The notes under the pieces: generated by a model
Databases searched by the model: none
The model's input: only the letters and a program-made list of their open reading frames with translations
Told to the model about the DNA's origin: nothing
In this document: positions 25,292-34,067 of the stretch, one piece after another
Numbering within the stretch: position 1 is the stretch's first letter
Layout: every line of letters begins with the position of its first letter
Origin: Pediococcus cellicola
Lineage (GTDB): Bacteria; Bacillota; Bacilli; Lactobacillales; Lactobacillaceae
Reading direction: 5' to 3'
NCBI RefSeq assembly: GCF_001438655.1
Contig: NZ_JQBR01000003.1
Location: 178,890 to 242,889, forward strand
Length of the DNA: 64,000 bases
Position numbers and translations under genes: made by a program

Positions 25292-26356
25292 CTAGTGAAC
25301 TTCAGATGAAGTCGAACTACTGCTAGAGATTTTACTACTCGTGGTCGAGCTGCTAGCACTTGTAGAAACCGTACTGGAACTCGCCCGCGTTGCACTACTC
25401 TGATAACGGTTAGTGGTGGTTCGAACACTAGCCTGAGTACTTGATTCTACCGCCTGCTGGGAACTAGAGACAGCTTGATTCAACAGACTACTATCATCCT
25501 GTGAACCACTCTCTGTTGAAGTCGCCTTGCTGCTAGAACTCGTAGATTGCACCTGAGTATTATACTTCATAATCACCCCAGTAAAGGCATTAATGCGGTA
25601 ATACTGCAATGACGCACTCCCTTTACCATGCACCGCAATGTACCACGTTGGGACATAGACAGATCCCTTTTTGATACTTAACAATCTCGTATACCCTAAG
25701 CGGGACCACTTAATCACAGAGTCGTTCGGCACCTCATTATACTGATAAAGCCAAATAATTGCACGTTCTTGACTTATTGTATCTTGTTTTTCACGTAAAG
25801 GATTAGCATCCGTCAAGTAACCTTGCGTATAACCTACGACTTGGTTATCTTCATTGACCTTAAACCGAATTTGGCCAGATTTAGAAAACACGCGTTTTCC
25901 CGCATACTTTTGAGTATAAATAATCTGACTATCTGTGGAGGTCTTTTCATCATACTCGTAATATTTACCATTTGCGATCTGATTAGGATCTTTGACCACA
26001 GTATCTAACGTTTTTTCTGGATTTTTCGGATTCAGAGTAATGGGATTGTTAAAGGTACTAATAATTTCATCATTAACCATTTTTGCTGACTGACCAGTTA
26101 AAGCCTGCATTTTCTTTTTAAATTGTTTATTACCAGCCGTCTGTGTCGAAATATAGTTTCCTTGTCCTTTTTTATTTGAAGGCGCAGAAAATGAAATGGA
26201 ATCCTCACGCATTTCCTTTAAAATCGTGGCGTTATGATTAACTCCCCGTGAAGTCGAGTGCACGTCAGAATTGTTCTGGAAAAAGGAAATGACTAAAAAA
26301 ATGTCAAGCGCTGCAAACGCCGTTAAAAAAATCAATTCAATTCTTTTGAAATCCAA
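25292..26356 (-). CDS. walI: WalI (YycI) regulatory membrane protein with Ser-rich tail
   Basis: 354 residues: a short N-terminal transmembrane segment (IELIFLTAFAALDIFLVISF), an extracytoplasmic YycI domain to about residue 265, then about 85 residues very rich in Ser and Thr. WalI and WalH bind WalK and modulate its activity. The tail is not part of the usual fold and may be a wall-spanning or glycosylated extension. The start is TTG with AAGGAG about 10 bases upstream. The gene lies 14 bases after walH. Confidence 0.9.
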   Translation of the reverse strand: MDFKRIELIFLTAFAALDIFLVISFFQNNSDVHSTSRGVNHNATILKEMREDSISFSAPSNKKGQGNYISTQTAGNKQFKKKMQALTGQSAKMVNDEIISTFNNPITLNPKNPEKTLDTVVKDPNQIANGKYYEYDEKTSTDSQIIYTQKYAGKRVFSKSGQIRFKVNEDNQVVGYTQGYLTDANPLREKQDTISQERAIIWLYQYNEVPNDSVIKWSRLGYTRLLSIKKGSVYVPTWYIAVHGKGSASLQYYRINAFTGVIMKYNTQVQSTSSSSKATSTESGSQDDSSLLNQAVSSSQQAVESSTQASVRTTTNRYQSSATRASSSTVSTSASSSTTSSKISSSSSTSSEVH

Positions 26357-26370
26357 GTGTACTCATCTCC

Positions 26371-27690
26371 TTAGGGTTGAGCTGCTGTCAGTTTCTGATA
26401 GGCCACCCACTGATCTTTATAATTCACATACCAAGTAGGGGTCAAGTTAACGACTAAATCACTAGATGGATTGGCCGTCCATTGATACCCAATCTCAATA
26501 TTATGAATATCGCTTAACTTATAACCATTTGCCTGTAAATTCTGCAACACAGTTTGCGTTGAGGGCAGATCTGTCCGTTCTTTTCCAGTCGGCACCGGAA
26601 TTTGTAAACTGTACAATGAAAAATCAATTTCTTTTGTGCGCGGCCCAGTAATTTGAATTTCAACCGTTCCATAGTCCGTCTGATTAAAAATTGGGAATCC
26701 TTCAACGTAACTACGGTAAACAACCGCATTATTTTTTGCATCATAGTTGTAATAGCGCATGTTATCAAGCGGTACTTCCATATTATTCAATACCGTAAAA
26801 CTCTGTAAAAGGGCCTTGCCAGCCGTTTCATGATAGCTACTTTGACCTGCCATATCTTCGTAAAAAACGGTGCCTCGCTTATTATTAACGGTCATTCGTT
26901 TTGAGTTTCCATCGCTATAAATAGTTTTACCACTCTGTTCTTTACTAGTGACCGATGAGGCATTGTCACTGTTCATGAGCGTAGAAACAAAATACGCAGC
27001 TGTTTGCTTATTAATTAAGTAGCTATATTCTGGAACTTTCACACCATTCACATAGCTCGTGATCAAATGATGATTAATCAGCGTTTCTTTAACCTCAAAG
27101 CGTTGCACATCCCCACTCAACATTTCCTTGATGCGTGCTAAGTTTTGGTTACGTGCGCGAACTTTATAAATCCCATAATTATCATCATTAAGGAGATAAA
27201 CTTCATTTCGTTTCTCAACAGAAAACAATATCCGCGAGCTTTTGCCGCTAAAATCCATTTTTTGCTTGAATGCGTCGTTCAAAATGCCGCCCGTCACATT
27301 GTCTGGATATTTCAGCATTACCATATTATCTTGGTTGATTATGTCTTCATAAGCCTTACGACTATTAACGGATTGGCGTGTTACTCGTGTTAGGCGCCAT
27401 TTTTCCATTGCGGTACGAATAGAATCGGTCAAACTGACATTGGTATTATTAATTAAATGGGCATTAGTCGCTGTTTGCCGGTAAACGACCTGCGTTGGTA
27501 AATAGATATCGCCAACGGATTTGTTAGCCTGCTCATTTTGAATGACGTTGCTACTTCGTGATGTTTGTTGTTTGGTCCGTTCATAACGCGCTGGATTGGT
27601 CCAAATAAACCAAGACAACACCACACTTAATAGAATCACCAAAATTAAGCCAAGATGAATTAAAAATCGACTTGTTCGCATTCCTCTCAT
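26371..27690 (-). CDS. walH: WalH (YycH) regulatory membrane protein
   Basis: 439 residues with one N-terminal transmembrane helix (LIHLGLILVILLSVVLSWFIW) and a large extracytoplasmic YycH domain. It regulates the sensor kinase WalK together with WalI. The start ATG at 27690 overlaps the walK stop in an ATGA arrangement, and AGGAGG lies about 10 bases upstream. An upstream in-frame GTG at 27696 is less likely. Confidence 0.93.
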   Translation of the reverse strand: MRGMRTSRFLIHLGLILVILLSVVLSWFIWTNPARYERTKQQTSRSSNVIQNEQANKSVGDIYLPTQVVYRQTATNAHLINNTNVSLTDSIRTAMEKWRLTRVTRQSVNSRKAYEDIINQDNMVMLKYPDNVTGGILNDAFKQKMDFSGKSSRILFSVEKRNEVYLLNDDNYGIYKVRARNQNLARIKEMLSGDVQRFEVKETLINHHLITSYVNGVKVPEYSYLINKQTAAYFVSTLMNSDNASSVTSKEQSGKTIYSDGNSKRMTVNNKRGTVFYEDMAGQSSYHETAGKALLQSFTVLNNMEVPLDNMRYYNYDAKNNAVVYRSYVEGFPIFNQTDYGTVEIQITGPRTKEIDFSLYSLQIPVPTGKERTDLPSTQTVLQNLQANGYKLSDIHNIEIGYQWTANPSSDLVVNLTPTWYVNYKDQWVAYQKLTAAQP

Positions 27691-29534
27691 TCCCACTGAT
27701 CCTCCTCATCTAAGGGTTCATAAGGCAAAGAAATGTAGAAAATAGATCCTTTTCCTTCTTTACTGTCCACCCAGATTCGGCCACCATGCATTGAAATGAT
27801 TTCCTTTGAAATCGCTAAGCCTAAACCGGTTCCGCCTTGCGCACGAGAACGTGCTTTATCAACACGGTAGAATCGATCAAAGACGTGTGTCAGGTCTTTC
27901 TTTGGAATTCCTAAACCTTGGTCGGAAACGCTCAAAATGACATGATTATGCGTCTCAAGCAAGCGACAAGTAATGCGGCCGCCATTTGGTGAATACTTAA
28001 TCGCATTATTCATCAAATTATCTAGCACCTGTTGAAACTTATCCGTATCCACCTCAACCCAGAGATCTCGCCGTGTAAATTCACGTTTAATCGTATAACG
28101 CTTATCAGGATTATCATCAGTTTTTAGGATCATGTCAAACCGATCCAAAACATGGCTGAAAAGTTCGTTTAAGTTAACCATTTCGAGATTTAGTTTTGCC
28201 GTCCCAGAATCCATCCGTGACAAACTTAACAAGTCATTAATCATACGAATCATACGATCTGTTTCATCCTGAGTAACTTTCAAAAACTGTGGCGCTACTT
28301 TAGGATCTTTCCAGGCACCATCAGTTAAAGCTTCAATATAACTCTTCAAACTGGTCAATGGTGTTCGTAGTTCATGAGAAACATTAGAAACGAATTGCTT
28401 ACGATCCTGATCAATCTTTTGTTGCTCAGTCACATCGTGCAGTACGCAAACTAGGCCGCTAATAAAGCCGGATTCTCGTTGAATAAGGGCAAATGACGCA
28501 TGTAAGATTAAGTCTTGGGTTTTTGTTGAGAAATCAAGTACAATATCATCTTGATTTTCTAACAATTCCCTTAGTGTATAGGTATTGCGAATATCTAAGA
28601 CATCTAAAATGGATTTTCCCGCGGTATGCTCTGCATCTGAACTTAAAAAGTCGAGCGCCATGTCATTAACAATGGTGATGCGGCCTCGGCGATCGGTTGC
28701 AATCACACCATCAGTCATATGGGCTAGAACACTATCCAAACGACGTTGCTCAGACTCCGTTGATTCTTGAGCTTCTTCCACACGCACAGACAAGTTATTG
28801 ACCGCTGAAGCCAATTGGCCTAATTCGTCTTTTCCATAGACGTGCACGTGCCCAGAATAATCTCCTCGGGCAATTCGCATCGTTTGTTTCTTCATTTCTT
28901 CAATCGGTCTAGTGATGGCTCGGGAAATAATGATGGCTAGCAATAATCCCACAACAATCGCAAATGAAGCAGCCACAAAGAAAATCAAAGTAATACTGTT
29001 AACATTTTTATAAACACTCTCTAGACTGGCACGAACGTACAAAGCACCAACCACCGTATTGGTGTTCCCACTCGTACTAATCAAAGGAATGATCGAGATA
29101 TAATACCGATTGTTATTTCCTTGATCATAATTGATCTGCTGATAAGACCGTGAATTATAAATGACATTTTTAATGGCTTGATCGGTAGTTTTCTGGCCAA
29201 TTAAAGATTGTTCGTTCAAATCACTGGTAGCTCGTACGGTGCCTTTATTATCAATCACACGTACTTCAACAATGTTCGTATTATTGACATCGGCAATAAT
29301 TTGTTGAATTTCCTTGTTAGCAGCGGTTGTATTACTCCGACCTAACTGTTCAGAAACGGCGTTGTCTACATAGGCCCCAGGCTGAATTTGACTTTTAAAC
29401 TGATTTAAATTTTGTTGTTCCAATTGACGTACAAAAATAACCCCGACAATTTCCAATGTTATCATCAATAACAAGGCGAATACCAAGGCTATTTTAAAGT
29501 TTATCGATTGGTAAAAACGGGTTTTTTTGTTCAT
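27687..29534 (-). CDS. walK: Cell-wall-metabolism sensor histidine kinase WalK
   Basis: About 615 residues. Domain order: transmembrane helix, extracellular Cache-like domain, second transmembrane helix (ITLIFFVAASFAIVVGLLLA), HAMP, PAS, HisKA with the phospho-accepting His in VSNVSHELRTPL, and HATPase with N, G1 and G2 boxes (NNAIKYSP, DQGLGIP, GTGLGL). With WalR it controls autolysins and wall homeostasis and is usually essential. The start is ATG 29534; TTG 29540 is an alternative closer to GGGAG. Confidence 0.97.
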   Translation of the reverse strand: MNKKTRFYQSINFKIALVFALLLMITLEIVGVIFVRQLEQQNLNQFKSQIQPGAYVDNAVSEQLGRSNTTAANKEIQQIIADVNNTNIVEVRVIDNKGTVRATSDLNEQSLIGQKTTDQAIKNVIYNSRSYQQINYDQGNNNRYYISIIPLISTSGNTNTVVGALYVRASLESVYKNVNSITLIFFVAASFAIVVGLLLAIIISRAITRPIEEMKKQTMRIARGDYSGHVHVYGKDELGQLASAVNNLSVRVEEAQESTESEQRRLDSVLAHMTDGVIATDRRGRITIVNDMALDFLSSDAEHTAGKSILDVLDIRNTYTLRELLENQDDIVLDFSTKTQDLILHASFALIQRESGFISGLVCVLHDVTEQQKIDQDRKQFVSNVSHELRTPLTSLKSYIEALTDGAWKDPKVAPQFLKVTQDETDRMIRMINDLLSLSRMDSGTAKLNLEMVNLNELFSHVLDRFDMILKTDDNPDKRYTIKREFTRRDLWVEVDTDKFQQVLDNLMNNAIKYSPNGGRITCRLLETHNHVILSVSDQGLGIPKKDLTHVFDRFYRVDKARSRAQGGTGLGLAISKEIISMHGGRIWVDSKEGKGSIFYISLPYEPLDEEDQWE

Positions 29535-29552
29535 AACCAAATATGGCTCCCA

Positions 29553-30254
29553 CTATTTTTCATTTTCTGGATTCCGTAAATAGTAGCCCACACCACGACG
29601 GGTGACAAGATAGACAGGATTACTTGGACTTTCCTCAATCTTTTCACGTAAACGGCGCACTGTCACATCAACCGTTCGGACATCGCCAAAATAATCGTAG
29701 CCCCAAACGGTTTGCAGCAAGTGTTCACGGGTCATAACTTGTCCCATATGCTGAGCCAGGTAGTAAAGTAATTCAAATTCTCGGTGAGTCAAATCAAGCT
29801 GATCACCACGACGAGAAACGGCATAGGCATCTGGGTTAATGTCCAAATCTCCTACTTTAATATCATTACTTTCTTGTTCAGAACTAACCAATTGATCCTG
29901 TCGCCGTAAATTAGCCTTAACTCGGGCAATTAATTCACGGTTTGAAAATGGTTTGGTAACATAATCATCGGCTCCTAATTCCAAACCAACTACTTTATCA
30001 AGTTCAGAATCTTTAGCGGTCACCATGATAATTGGAATGCTGTGTTTCGCACGTACACGACGAGCAACTTCCAAACCATCAATTTTAGGAAGCATCAGAT
30101 CTAACAAGATTAAATCGGGATGTTCATCCTCAACTTTTTCGAGAGCTTCTTCCCCATCGTAAGCTGTAATGACTTCGTAGCCCTCTTTAGTTAAATTAAA
30201 TTTTTCAATATCAGAGATGGGCTTTTCATCGTCAACAATTAAAATTTTCTGCAT
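29553..30254 (-). CDS. walR: Response regulator WalR (OmpR/PhoB family)
   Basis: 233 residues: a receiver domain with Asp9-Asp10 and phospho-acceptor Asp52 (LILLDLMLP), then an OmpR-type winged helix ending in VRRLREKIE and [10 protein letters not shown]. It is the first gene of the walRKHI-walJ operon; the ATG follows AAGGAGGAAATAAGTTTT. A minus-strand TATAAT with extended TG lies at 30333-30338. Confidence 0.98.
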   Translation of the reverse strand: MQKILIVDDEKPISDIEKFNLTKEGYEVITAYDGEEALEKVEDEHPDLILLDLMLPKIDGLEVARRVRAKHSIPIIMVTAKDSELDKVVGLELGADDYVTKPFSNRELIARVKANLRRQDQLVSSEQESNDIKVGDLDINPDAYAVSRRGDQLDLTHREFELLYYLAQHMGQVMTREHLLQTVWGYDYFGDVRTVDVTVRRLREKIEESPSNPVYLVTRRGVGYYLRNPENEK

Positions 30255-30332
30255 AAAACTTATTTCCTCCTTGAACAGAGTCGTTTTTTAGATCATCTAT
30301 TTTTGGTAAAAGCTTAAAAACATTGCGTTCTT

Positions 30333-30338
30333 ATTATA
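30333..30338 (-). promoter_or_regulatory. Extended -10 element of the wal operon
   Basis: The minus strand reads TGTGGTATAAT, an extended -10 element. No good -35 is visible 17 bases upstream. It lies about 80 bases before the walR start. Confidence 0.55.
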
Positions 30339-30410
30339 CCACATGAGTTTTAGCGGTTACACGAACACAAAAAATACACCTTCCTGGCTTAAAATTTTTC
30401 ATTTAGTGGG

Positions 30411-30439
30411 TTGCCAACCTAAAAAATGTATGATAATAT
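30411..30439 (+). promoter_or_regulatory. Promoter of the tRNA-Lys gene
   Basis: TTGCCA (30411-30416), a 17-base spacer and TAATAT (30434-30439), 22 bases before the mature tRNA 5' end. Confidence 0.65.
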
Positions 30440-30460
30440 ATTTAAGTCGGTTAATGATAT

Positions 30461-30533
30461 GGGTGGTTAGCTCAGCTGGCAGAGCAACGGACTCTTAATC
30501 CGTGGGTCCAGGGTTCGATCCCCTGACCACCCA
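30461..30533 (+). tRNA. tRNA-Lys (anticodon CTT)
   Basis: A 73-base cloverleaf. Acceptor GGGTGGT pairs with ACCACCC. The D-arm contains AGCTCAGCTGGCAGAGC. The anticodon stem ACGGA/TCCGT holds loop CTCTTAA with CTT at 30494-30496, and the T-arm is CAGGGTTCGATCCCCTG. CCA is not encoded. A terminator follows at 30546. Confidence 0.97.
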
Positions 30534-30545
30534 TAAATACCAATT

Positions 30546-30592
30546 AATCAGTAATCACGCAGTGTAAAACCACCGTGATTGCTGATTTTTTT
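30546..30592 (+). terminator. Terminator of tRNA-Lys
   Basis: AATCAGTAATCACG (30546-30559) pairs with CGTGATTGCTGATT (30574-30587), followed by T7. Confidence 0.85.
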
Positions 30593-30690
30593 ATATACTC
30601 ATATTGTTATACAGGACTTTGTCCAATTAAACAACTTTTCTTTTCCATTACAACAGAACTAAGTAAAAACTTAAATTTACGATACACACT

Positions 30691-30727
30691 AAGAGGGTTA
30701 TCAGCAAAATAAACTGATAACCCTCTT
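30691..30727 (-). terminator. Hairpin after the flavoprotein reductase gene
   Basis: AAGAGGGTTATCAG (30691-30704) is perfectly inverted at 30714-30727 with a 9-base loop. The T run on the minus strand is poor, but position 52 bases after the stop supports a terminator. Confidence 0.65.
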
Positions 30728-30779
30728 CATTTATTATGAGTTTGAAACCATATCTAGAAAATTTTTTCTATTGATTAAT

Positions 30780-32126
30780 TTAGCCCTGATTCAACATGGT
30801 ACTTATCAAACTAATAATGCCAATTGAAGCACTTGGGAATGCAAATATTTGTTGATTCAATTGGTTGGCAGACAAACGCTCGTTAATAATAAACGCCATC
30901 AAATTAATAAGTTCTGGGGCATCATTTCCGTAGATACTAGTCCCCACCAGATAATTGTCCGTATCAAAAATCAACGTTATATCGGCGTCAATTTCATTTT
31001 TATATTGGAACAAAAGCTGTTTACCATATGGCAGGCTCTGCACGTGGTACTGTTCAGATTTCGCAGCCTCTGCAGGTGTCACTCCCATTTGAGCAATACG
31101 TGGCAAGCTATAAACCACACTCGGAACAGCAGGATACTTGATTGGTTCTGGATTTCCCAGAATTTGTAACGCAATATAGTTTGATTCAAATGTCGCCGTT
31201 GGTGTAAGACGAGGAATCTGTTTATCAACCGCATCCCCACTGGCATAGATATGTTTAACAGCCGTACGTAAATGATCGTCAACTACAATACCGCCACGTG
31301 TGGTTTGAATGCCAACTTTTGCTAAACCAAGATTTTCAACATTGGCAATTCGTCCTGTCGCGTCAATGACATAATCCGTCTTAATTTGGCGACCCGTATT
31401 CGTCAGCACGGTGTAATGATCACCGTCTTTTTGAACTTCAGTTACTGCTTCATTGAAGTTAAAATGAATCCCCTTAGCTTCCAATTTTTGAACCAATTTT
31501 CCGACGTAATTAGGGTCAAACGCGCCTAATGCGTGGTCCGTAAATTCCACAATTTCGACTTCTGCACCCAGTTCACTGGCCATTGTGGCAAATTCAATCG
31601 AGATCACACCTGCTCCGATAAATGTGAGGTGATTGGGCATTTGTTCTAAATCTAAGAAATCGCGATTGTCCCGTAAATAAGCTTGACCAGGGATGTTTAA
31701 TTTAGCAGCGCGCTGGCCTGTTCCAATCACAATATTTTGAGCTTCCAATGTATGATCATTGACGGAAACTGTGTGCGCTCCTGTAAGTTGGCCTTCACCC
31801 ATAAAAACATCGATTCCCAGTTGTTTAAATACGGCTGTCATTTGAATTGATAACGGATCGATGGCTTGATGCTTATATGCCATTAAGGCTGGCCAATCCA
31901 CTTTAGGGGCTTCGTTAATGCCAATTCCTTGATACGCACTAAGTCGATCTAAAAGTTCAAAGGGGCCATCCAACAAGATTTTTGGATCACACCCATAGTT
32001 TGTACAAGTGCCCGCAATTTTATCCTTTTCAATAATTGCCACTGTTTTTCCAGCTTGCCTTAAAGTCACTGCTGCGTGCCAGTTAGCATGGCCACTACCG
32101 ATAAAAATTACATCATATTTTTGCAT
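30780..32126 (-). CDS. FAD-dependent pyridine nucleotide-disulfide oxidoreductase (Gor/MerA/RclA-like)
   Basis: 448 residues. It has the FAD motif GSGHANWHAA, a redox-active pair C41-C46 in GTCTNYGCDPK, an NAD(P)-binding GAGVISIEFA, and ASGDAVD before the dimerisation domain. The C-terminus reads IFAFPSASIG, where classical glutathione reductases have the catalytic HPT motif, so glutathione reduction is doubtful. Relatives include RclA and hypothiocyanite-reducing flavoproteins; the substrate cannot be fixed here. A MarR gene with the OhrR-type Cys lies just upstream and a similar operator precedes both genes, pointing to oxidative or reactive-electrophile stress. The ATG follows GGAGGAAATTTT. 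Confidence 0.85.
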   Translation of the reverse strand: MQKYDVIFIGSGHANWHAAVTLRQAGKTVAIIEKDKIAGTCTNYGCDPKILLDGPFELLDRLSAYQGIGINEAPKVDWPALMAYKHQAIDPLSIQMTAVFKQLGIDVFMGEGQLTGAHTVSVNDHTLEAQNIVIGTGQRAAKLNIPGQAYLRDNRDFLDLEQMPNHLTFIGAGVISIEFATMASELGAEVEIVEFTDHALGAFDPNYVGKLVQKLEAKGIHFNFNEAVTEVQKDGDHYTVLTNTGRQIKTDYVIDATGRIANVENLGLAKVGIQTTRGGIVVDDHLRTAVKHIYASGDAVDKQIPRLTPTATFESNYIALQILGNPEPIKYPAVPSVVYSLPRIAQMGVTPAEAAKSEQYHVQSLPYGKQLLFQYKNEIDADITLIFDTDNYLVGTSIYGNDAPELINLMAFIINERLSANQLNQQIFAFPSASIGIISLISTMLNQG

Positions 32127-32145
32127 AAAATTTCCTCCATAAATT

Positions 32146-32163
32146 TTAGTCGTGTGCGACTAA
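32146..32163. promoter_or_regulatory. Operator candidate upstream of the flavoprotein gene
   Basis: TTAGTCGTGTGCGACTAA: 7-bp arms with a 4-base centre, directly before the ribosome-binding site of the reductase gene. It shares a TCGTGYRCGA core with the palindrome at 32643-32654. Confidence 0.55.
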
Positions 32164-32184
32164 TTTGATCAAATAAAAAGCAAC

Positions 32185-32622
32185 TTAATTTAAAATTGCT
32201 TCAAGTTCCTCAACAAGTTTATTGTTAATTTGCAAGGCTGCCTTATATTCATTAATATCAAATGCCTCTTGACTCACACATTCACCGATTGCTTTATAAA
32301 TGGCCTTTTCCTGCTTTTTAGCAGTTTCAGTTAACTTAACATTTAATTGGCGATGATCCTCATCCGGTTGAATTCTTTGAACCCACCCTGATTGTTCAAG
32401 CCGTTTCAAAAGTGGGGTAAGCGTATTACTGCTTAAACGCAACTCATCCCCCAATGCATGCAACGTCTGATTATCCTGTTGCCATAATGAAAGTAAAACT
32501 AGGTATTGCGGATAGGTCAAGTTAAAGGGCTTCAAAGCTTTTTGATAAAATTTCGTAAACAGACGACTCGCATTATATACTGAAAAACAAAGTTGATTAG
32601 TCAGCTTCATTTCATTTTCCAT
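32185..32622 (-). CDS. MarR-family regulator with OhrR-type redox cysteine
   Basis: 145 residues from ATG 32622, chosen because AAAGGAG lies upstream and the length is normal for MarR; a longer frame to 32676 crosses the operator. The N-terminal NQLCFSVYNASR carries Cys12, matching the peroxide-sensing Cys of OhrR. The winged helix contains LRLSSNTLTPLLKRLEQ and DEDHRQLNVKLT. It probably represses itself and the adjacent flavoprotein gene through the two similar palindromes. The inducer (organic hydroperoxide, HOCl or HOSCN) is unknown. Confidence 0.88.
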   Translation of the reverse strand: MENEMKLTNQLCFSVYNASRLFTKFYQKALKPFNLTYPQYLVLLSLWQQDNQTLHALGDELRLSSNTLTPLLKRLEQSGWVQRIQPDEDHRQLNVKLTETAKKQEKAIYKAIGECVSQEAFDINEYKAALQINNKLVEELEAILN

Positions 32623-32642
32623 TAATTCAGGAGCTCCTTTCG

Positions 32643-32654
32643 ATCGTGCACGAT
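32643..32654. promoter_or_regulatory. Operator candidate upstream of the MarR gene
   Basis: ATCGTGCACGAT is a perfect 12-bp palindrome placed right before the MarR ribosome-binding site, in the same position relative to its gene as the palindrome at 32146-32163. Confidence 0.55.
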
Positions 32655-32761
32655 TAGTATAGTTCTTCAATGACAAAATCGCAAGCCACCTTTTTCCGTC
32701 CTTGTATAAACTTTTAGCTTCTTTAATTTTTTGATCTCTTATATAATTTTCATGATAATGC

Positions 32762-32791
32762 TTGACAAGTTAACTATAATTTACTTATACC
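32762..32791 (+). promoter_or_regulatory. Promoter of the DUF1304 gene
   Basis: TTGACA (32762-32767), an 18-base spacer and TATACC (32786-32791), followed by GTAAGGAG before the ATG at 32816. Confidence 0.55.
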
Positions 32792-32815
32792 ATTCATTAA
32801 GTAAGGAGTTTTTCT

Positions 32816-33184
32816 ATGTTGTCTACAATTAGTGTCATTGTGAGTTTACTTATTGCTTTAGCACACCTTTATTATTTGTACATCGAACTGTTTGCTTCTT
32901 ATGAGACAGTTGGTAGGTTCTTTGCCATTCCGGTTGAGGCCGTCAAAAATTCAGTGATGCAAAAGTTCATTCAAAATCTCGGCTTATATAGCGGATTTAT
33001 CGGGCTGGTTATTCTTTTGTCCGTCATCATCATTCCAAGTGGCCCTATGAAGTACATGCTAATCTTCTTAAACCTTTTTATCTTCCTTAACGGTATTTAT
33101 GAAGGCTTTGTTTTCACCCGGCGCTTCTTTTTACTTGAAGCTTTGCCTGGTGTCATTGGACTGTTATTAGCCATTATGATGTAA
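32816..33184 (+). CDS. DUF1304 membrane protein
   Basis: 122 residues with four hydrophobic helices. It starts with an HLYYLYIELFASYET segment and contains NLGLYSGFIG and FLNGIYEGF, the hallmarks of DUF1304. Function is unknown. It is divergent from the MarR gene, so it might belong to the same regulon, though neither palindrome lies at its promoter. GTAAGGAG precedes the ATG. Confidence 0.85.
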   Translation: MLSTISVIVSLLIALAHLYYLYIELFASYETVGRFFAIPVEAVKNSVMQKFIQNLGLYSGFIGLVILLSVIIIPSGPMKYMLIFLNLFIFLNGIYEGFVFTRRFFLLEALPGVIGLLLAIMM

Positions 33185-33186
33185 AC

Positions 33187-33253
33187 AAAAAGATGATTGA
33201 CGAAACTGTTTTGAGGAATCCTCAAAGTTAGTTTCTACAACCATCTTTTTTTG
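33187..33253. terminator. Bidirectional terminator
   Basis: AAAAAGATG and GAAACT on the left pair with AGTTTC and CATCTTTTT on the right, with an inner TTGAGGAATCCTCAA stem. T runs on both strands serve the convergent DUF1304 and NlpC/P60 genes. Confidence 0.85.
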
Positions 33254-33266
33254 TTTAAGTTTAAAT

Positions 33267-33815
33267 TTAAATGACATGACCTGAGAAGCTTGGCATGAAT
33301 GAACCACTGACTGACTGAACGGATACGTATTGACCCGGAGCAGGTGCAGCCACATACTTCCCATTACCTACATAAATCCCAACGTGATATGTAGCGCCTT
33401 GAGAACCCCAGAATAATAAATCACCAGGTTGTGCTTGAGATACAGCTTGTTTTGTCACATGACTTTCTTGTGTCACTGTATAATGACCAAGCGATTTACC
33501 AGCAGCATGTGCGTATACCCAGTCAGTAAATCCGGAACAATCCATTCCGCTTAACGATTCGCCACCCCAAACGTAAGGGATGTGCTGATTAGCTAATTTC
33601 AAAGCCTCAGAAACAACTGCGCTGTTACTTGAAGTGCTTGTACTTGCAGTTTCTAAAGTTTGAACCGTCTGGGTGTTGTTAGCAGTTTGTGCAGCTGTAT
33701 AAGTTTGATTACCACCAGCGTTGGCGTTGGCACTTGCAACCGTACCTGATCCTAAAGTGAACCCCGCTACGCCAATTGCCAATACAAGTGCATGTCTCAA
33801 ATTGATTTTAATCAT
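33267..33815 (-). CDS. Secreted NlpC/P60 cell-wall peptidase
   Basis: 182 residues. It has a signal peptide (ALVLAIGVAGFTLGSGTVASA, cleavage near ASA-NA), a Thr/Ser/Gln-rich linker, and an NlpC/P60 domain with catalytic Cys in MDCSGF, His in TYHVGIYVG and PGDLLFWG. These enzymes cleave gamma-D-Glu-diamino acid bonds in peptidoglycan stem peptides. No LysM or SH3 binding domain is present. ATG 33815 is chosen because AAAGGA lies 5 bases before it. Confidence 0.93.
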   Translation of the reverse strand: MIKINLRHALVLAIGVAGFTLGSGTVASANANAGGNQTYTAAQTANNTQTVQTLETASTSTSSNSAVVSEALKLANQHIPYVWGGESLSGMDCSGFTDWVYAHAAGKSLGHYTVTQESHVTKQAVSQAQPGDLLFWGSQGATYHVGIYVGNGKYVAAPAPGQYVSVQSVSGSFMPSFSGHVI

Positions 33816-34067
33816 AAACATCCTTTCGTGTTAACTAATTTCTTATCATTATAACAAGATATATATTAACACGCACGTAATACGACACCATTTAATTCTA
33901 TTTACAAACTCTTCTCAAAATATTACAGAAAATTACAAGGTGCCGTTAATCCGCTTTACAACAAGGAAACGACCTTCATCGACCTTCAATTTATCCAAAT
34001 TTTTAACTTCAAATTAAGCAAAAAAGACATTTTTTGCCCTTCACAACCCGAAAAAAAATATGAGGCG

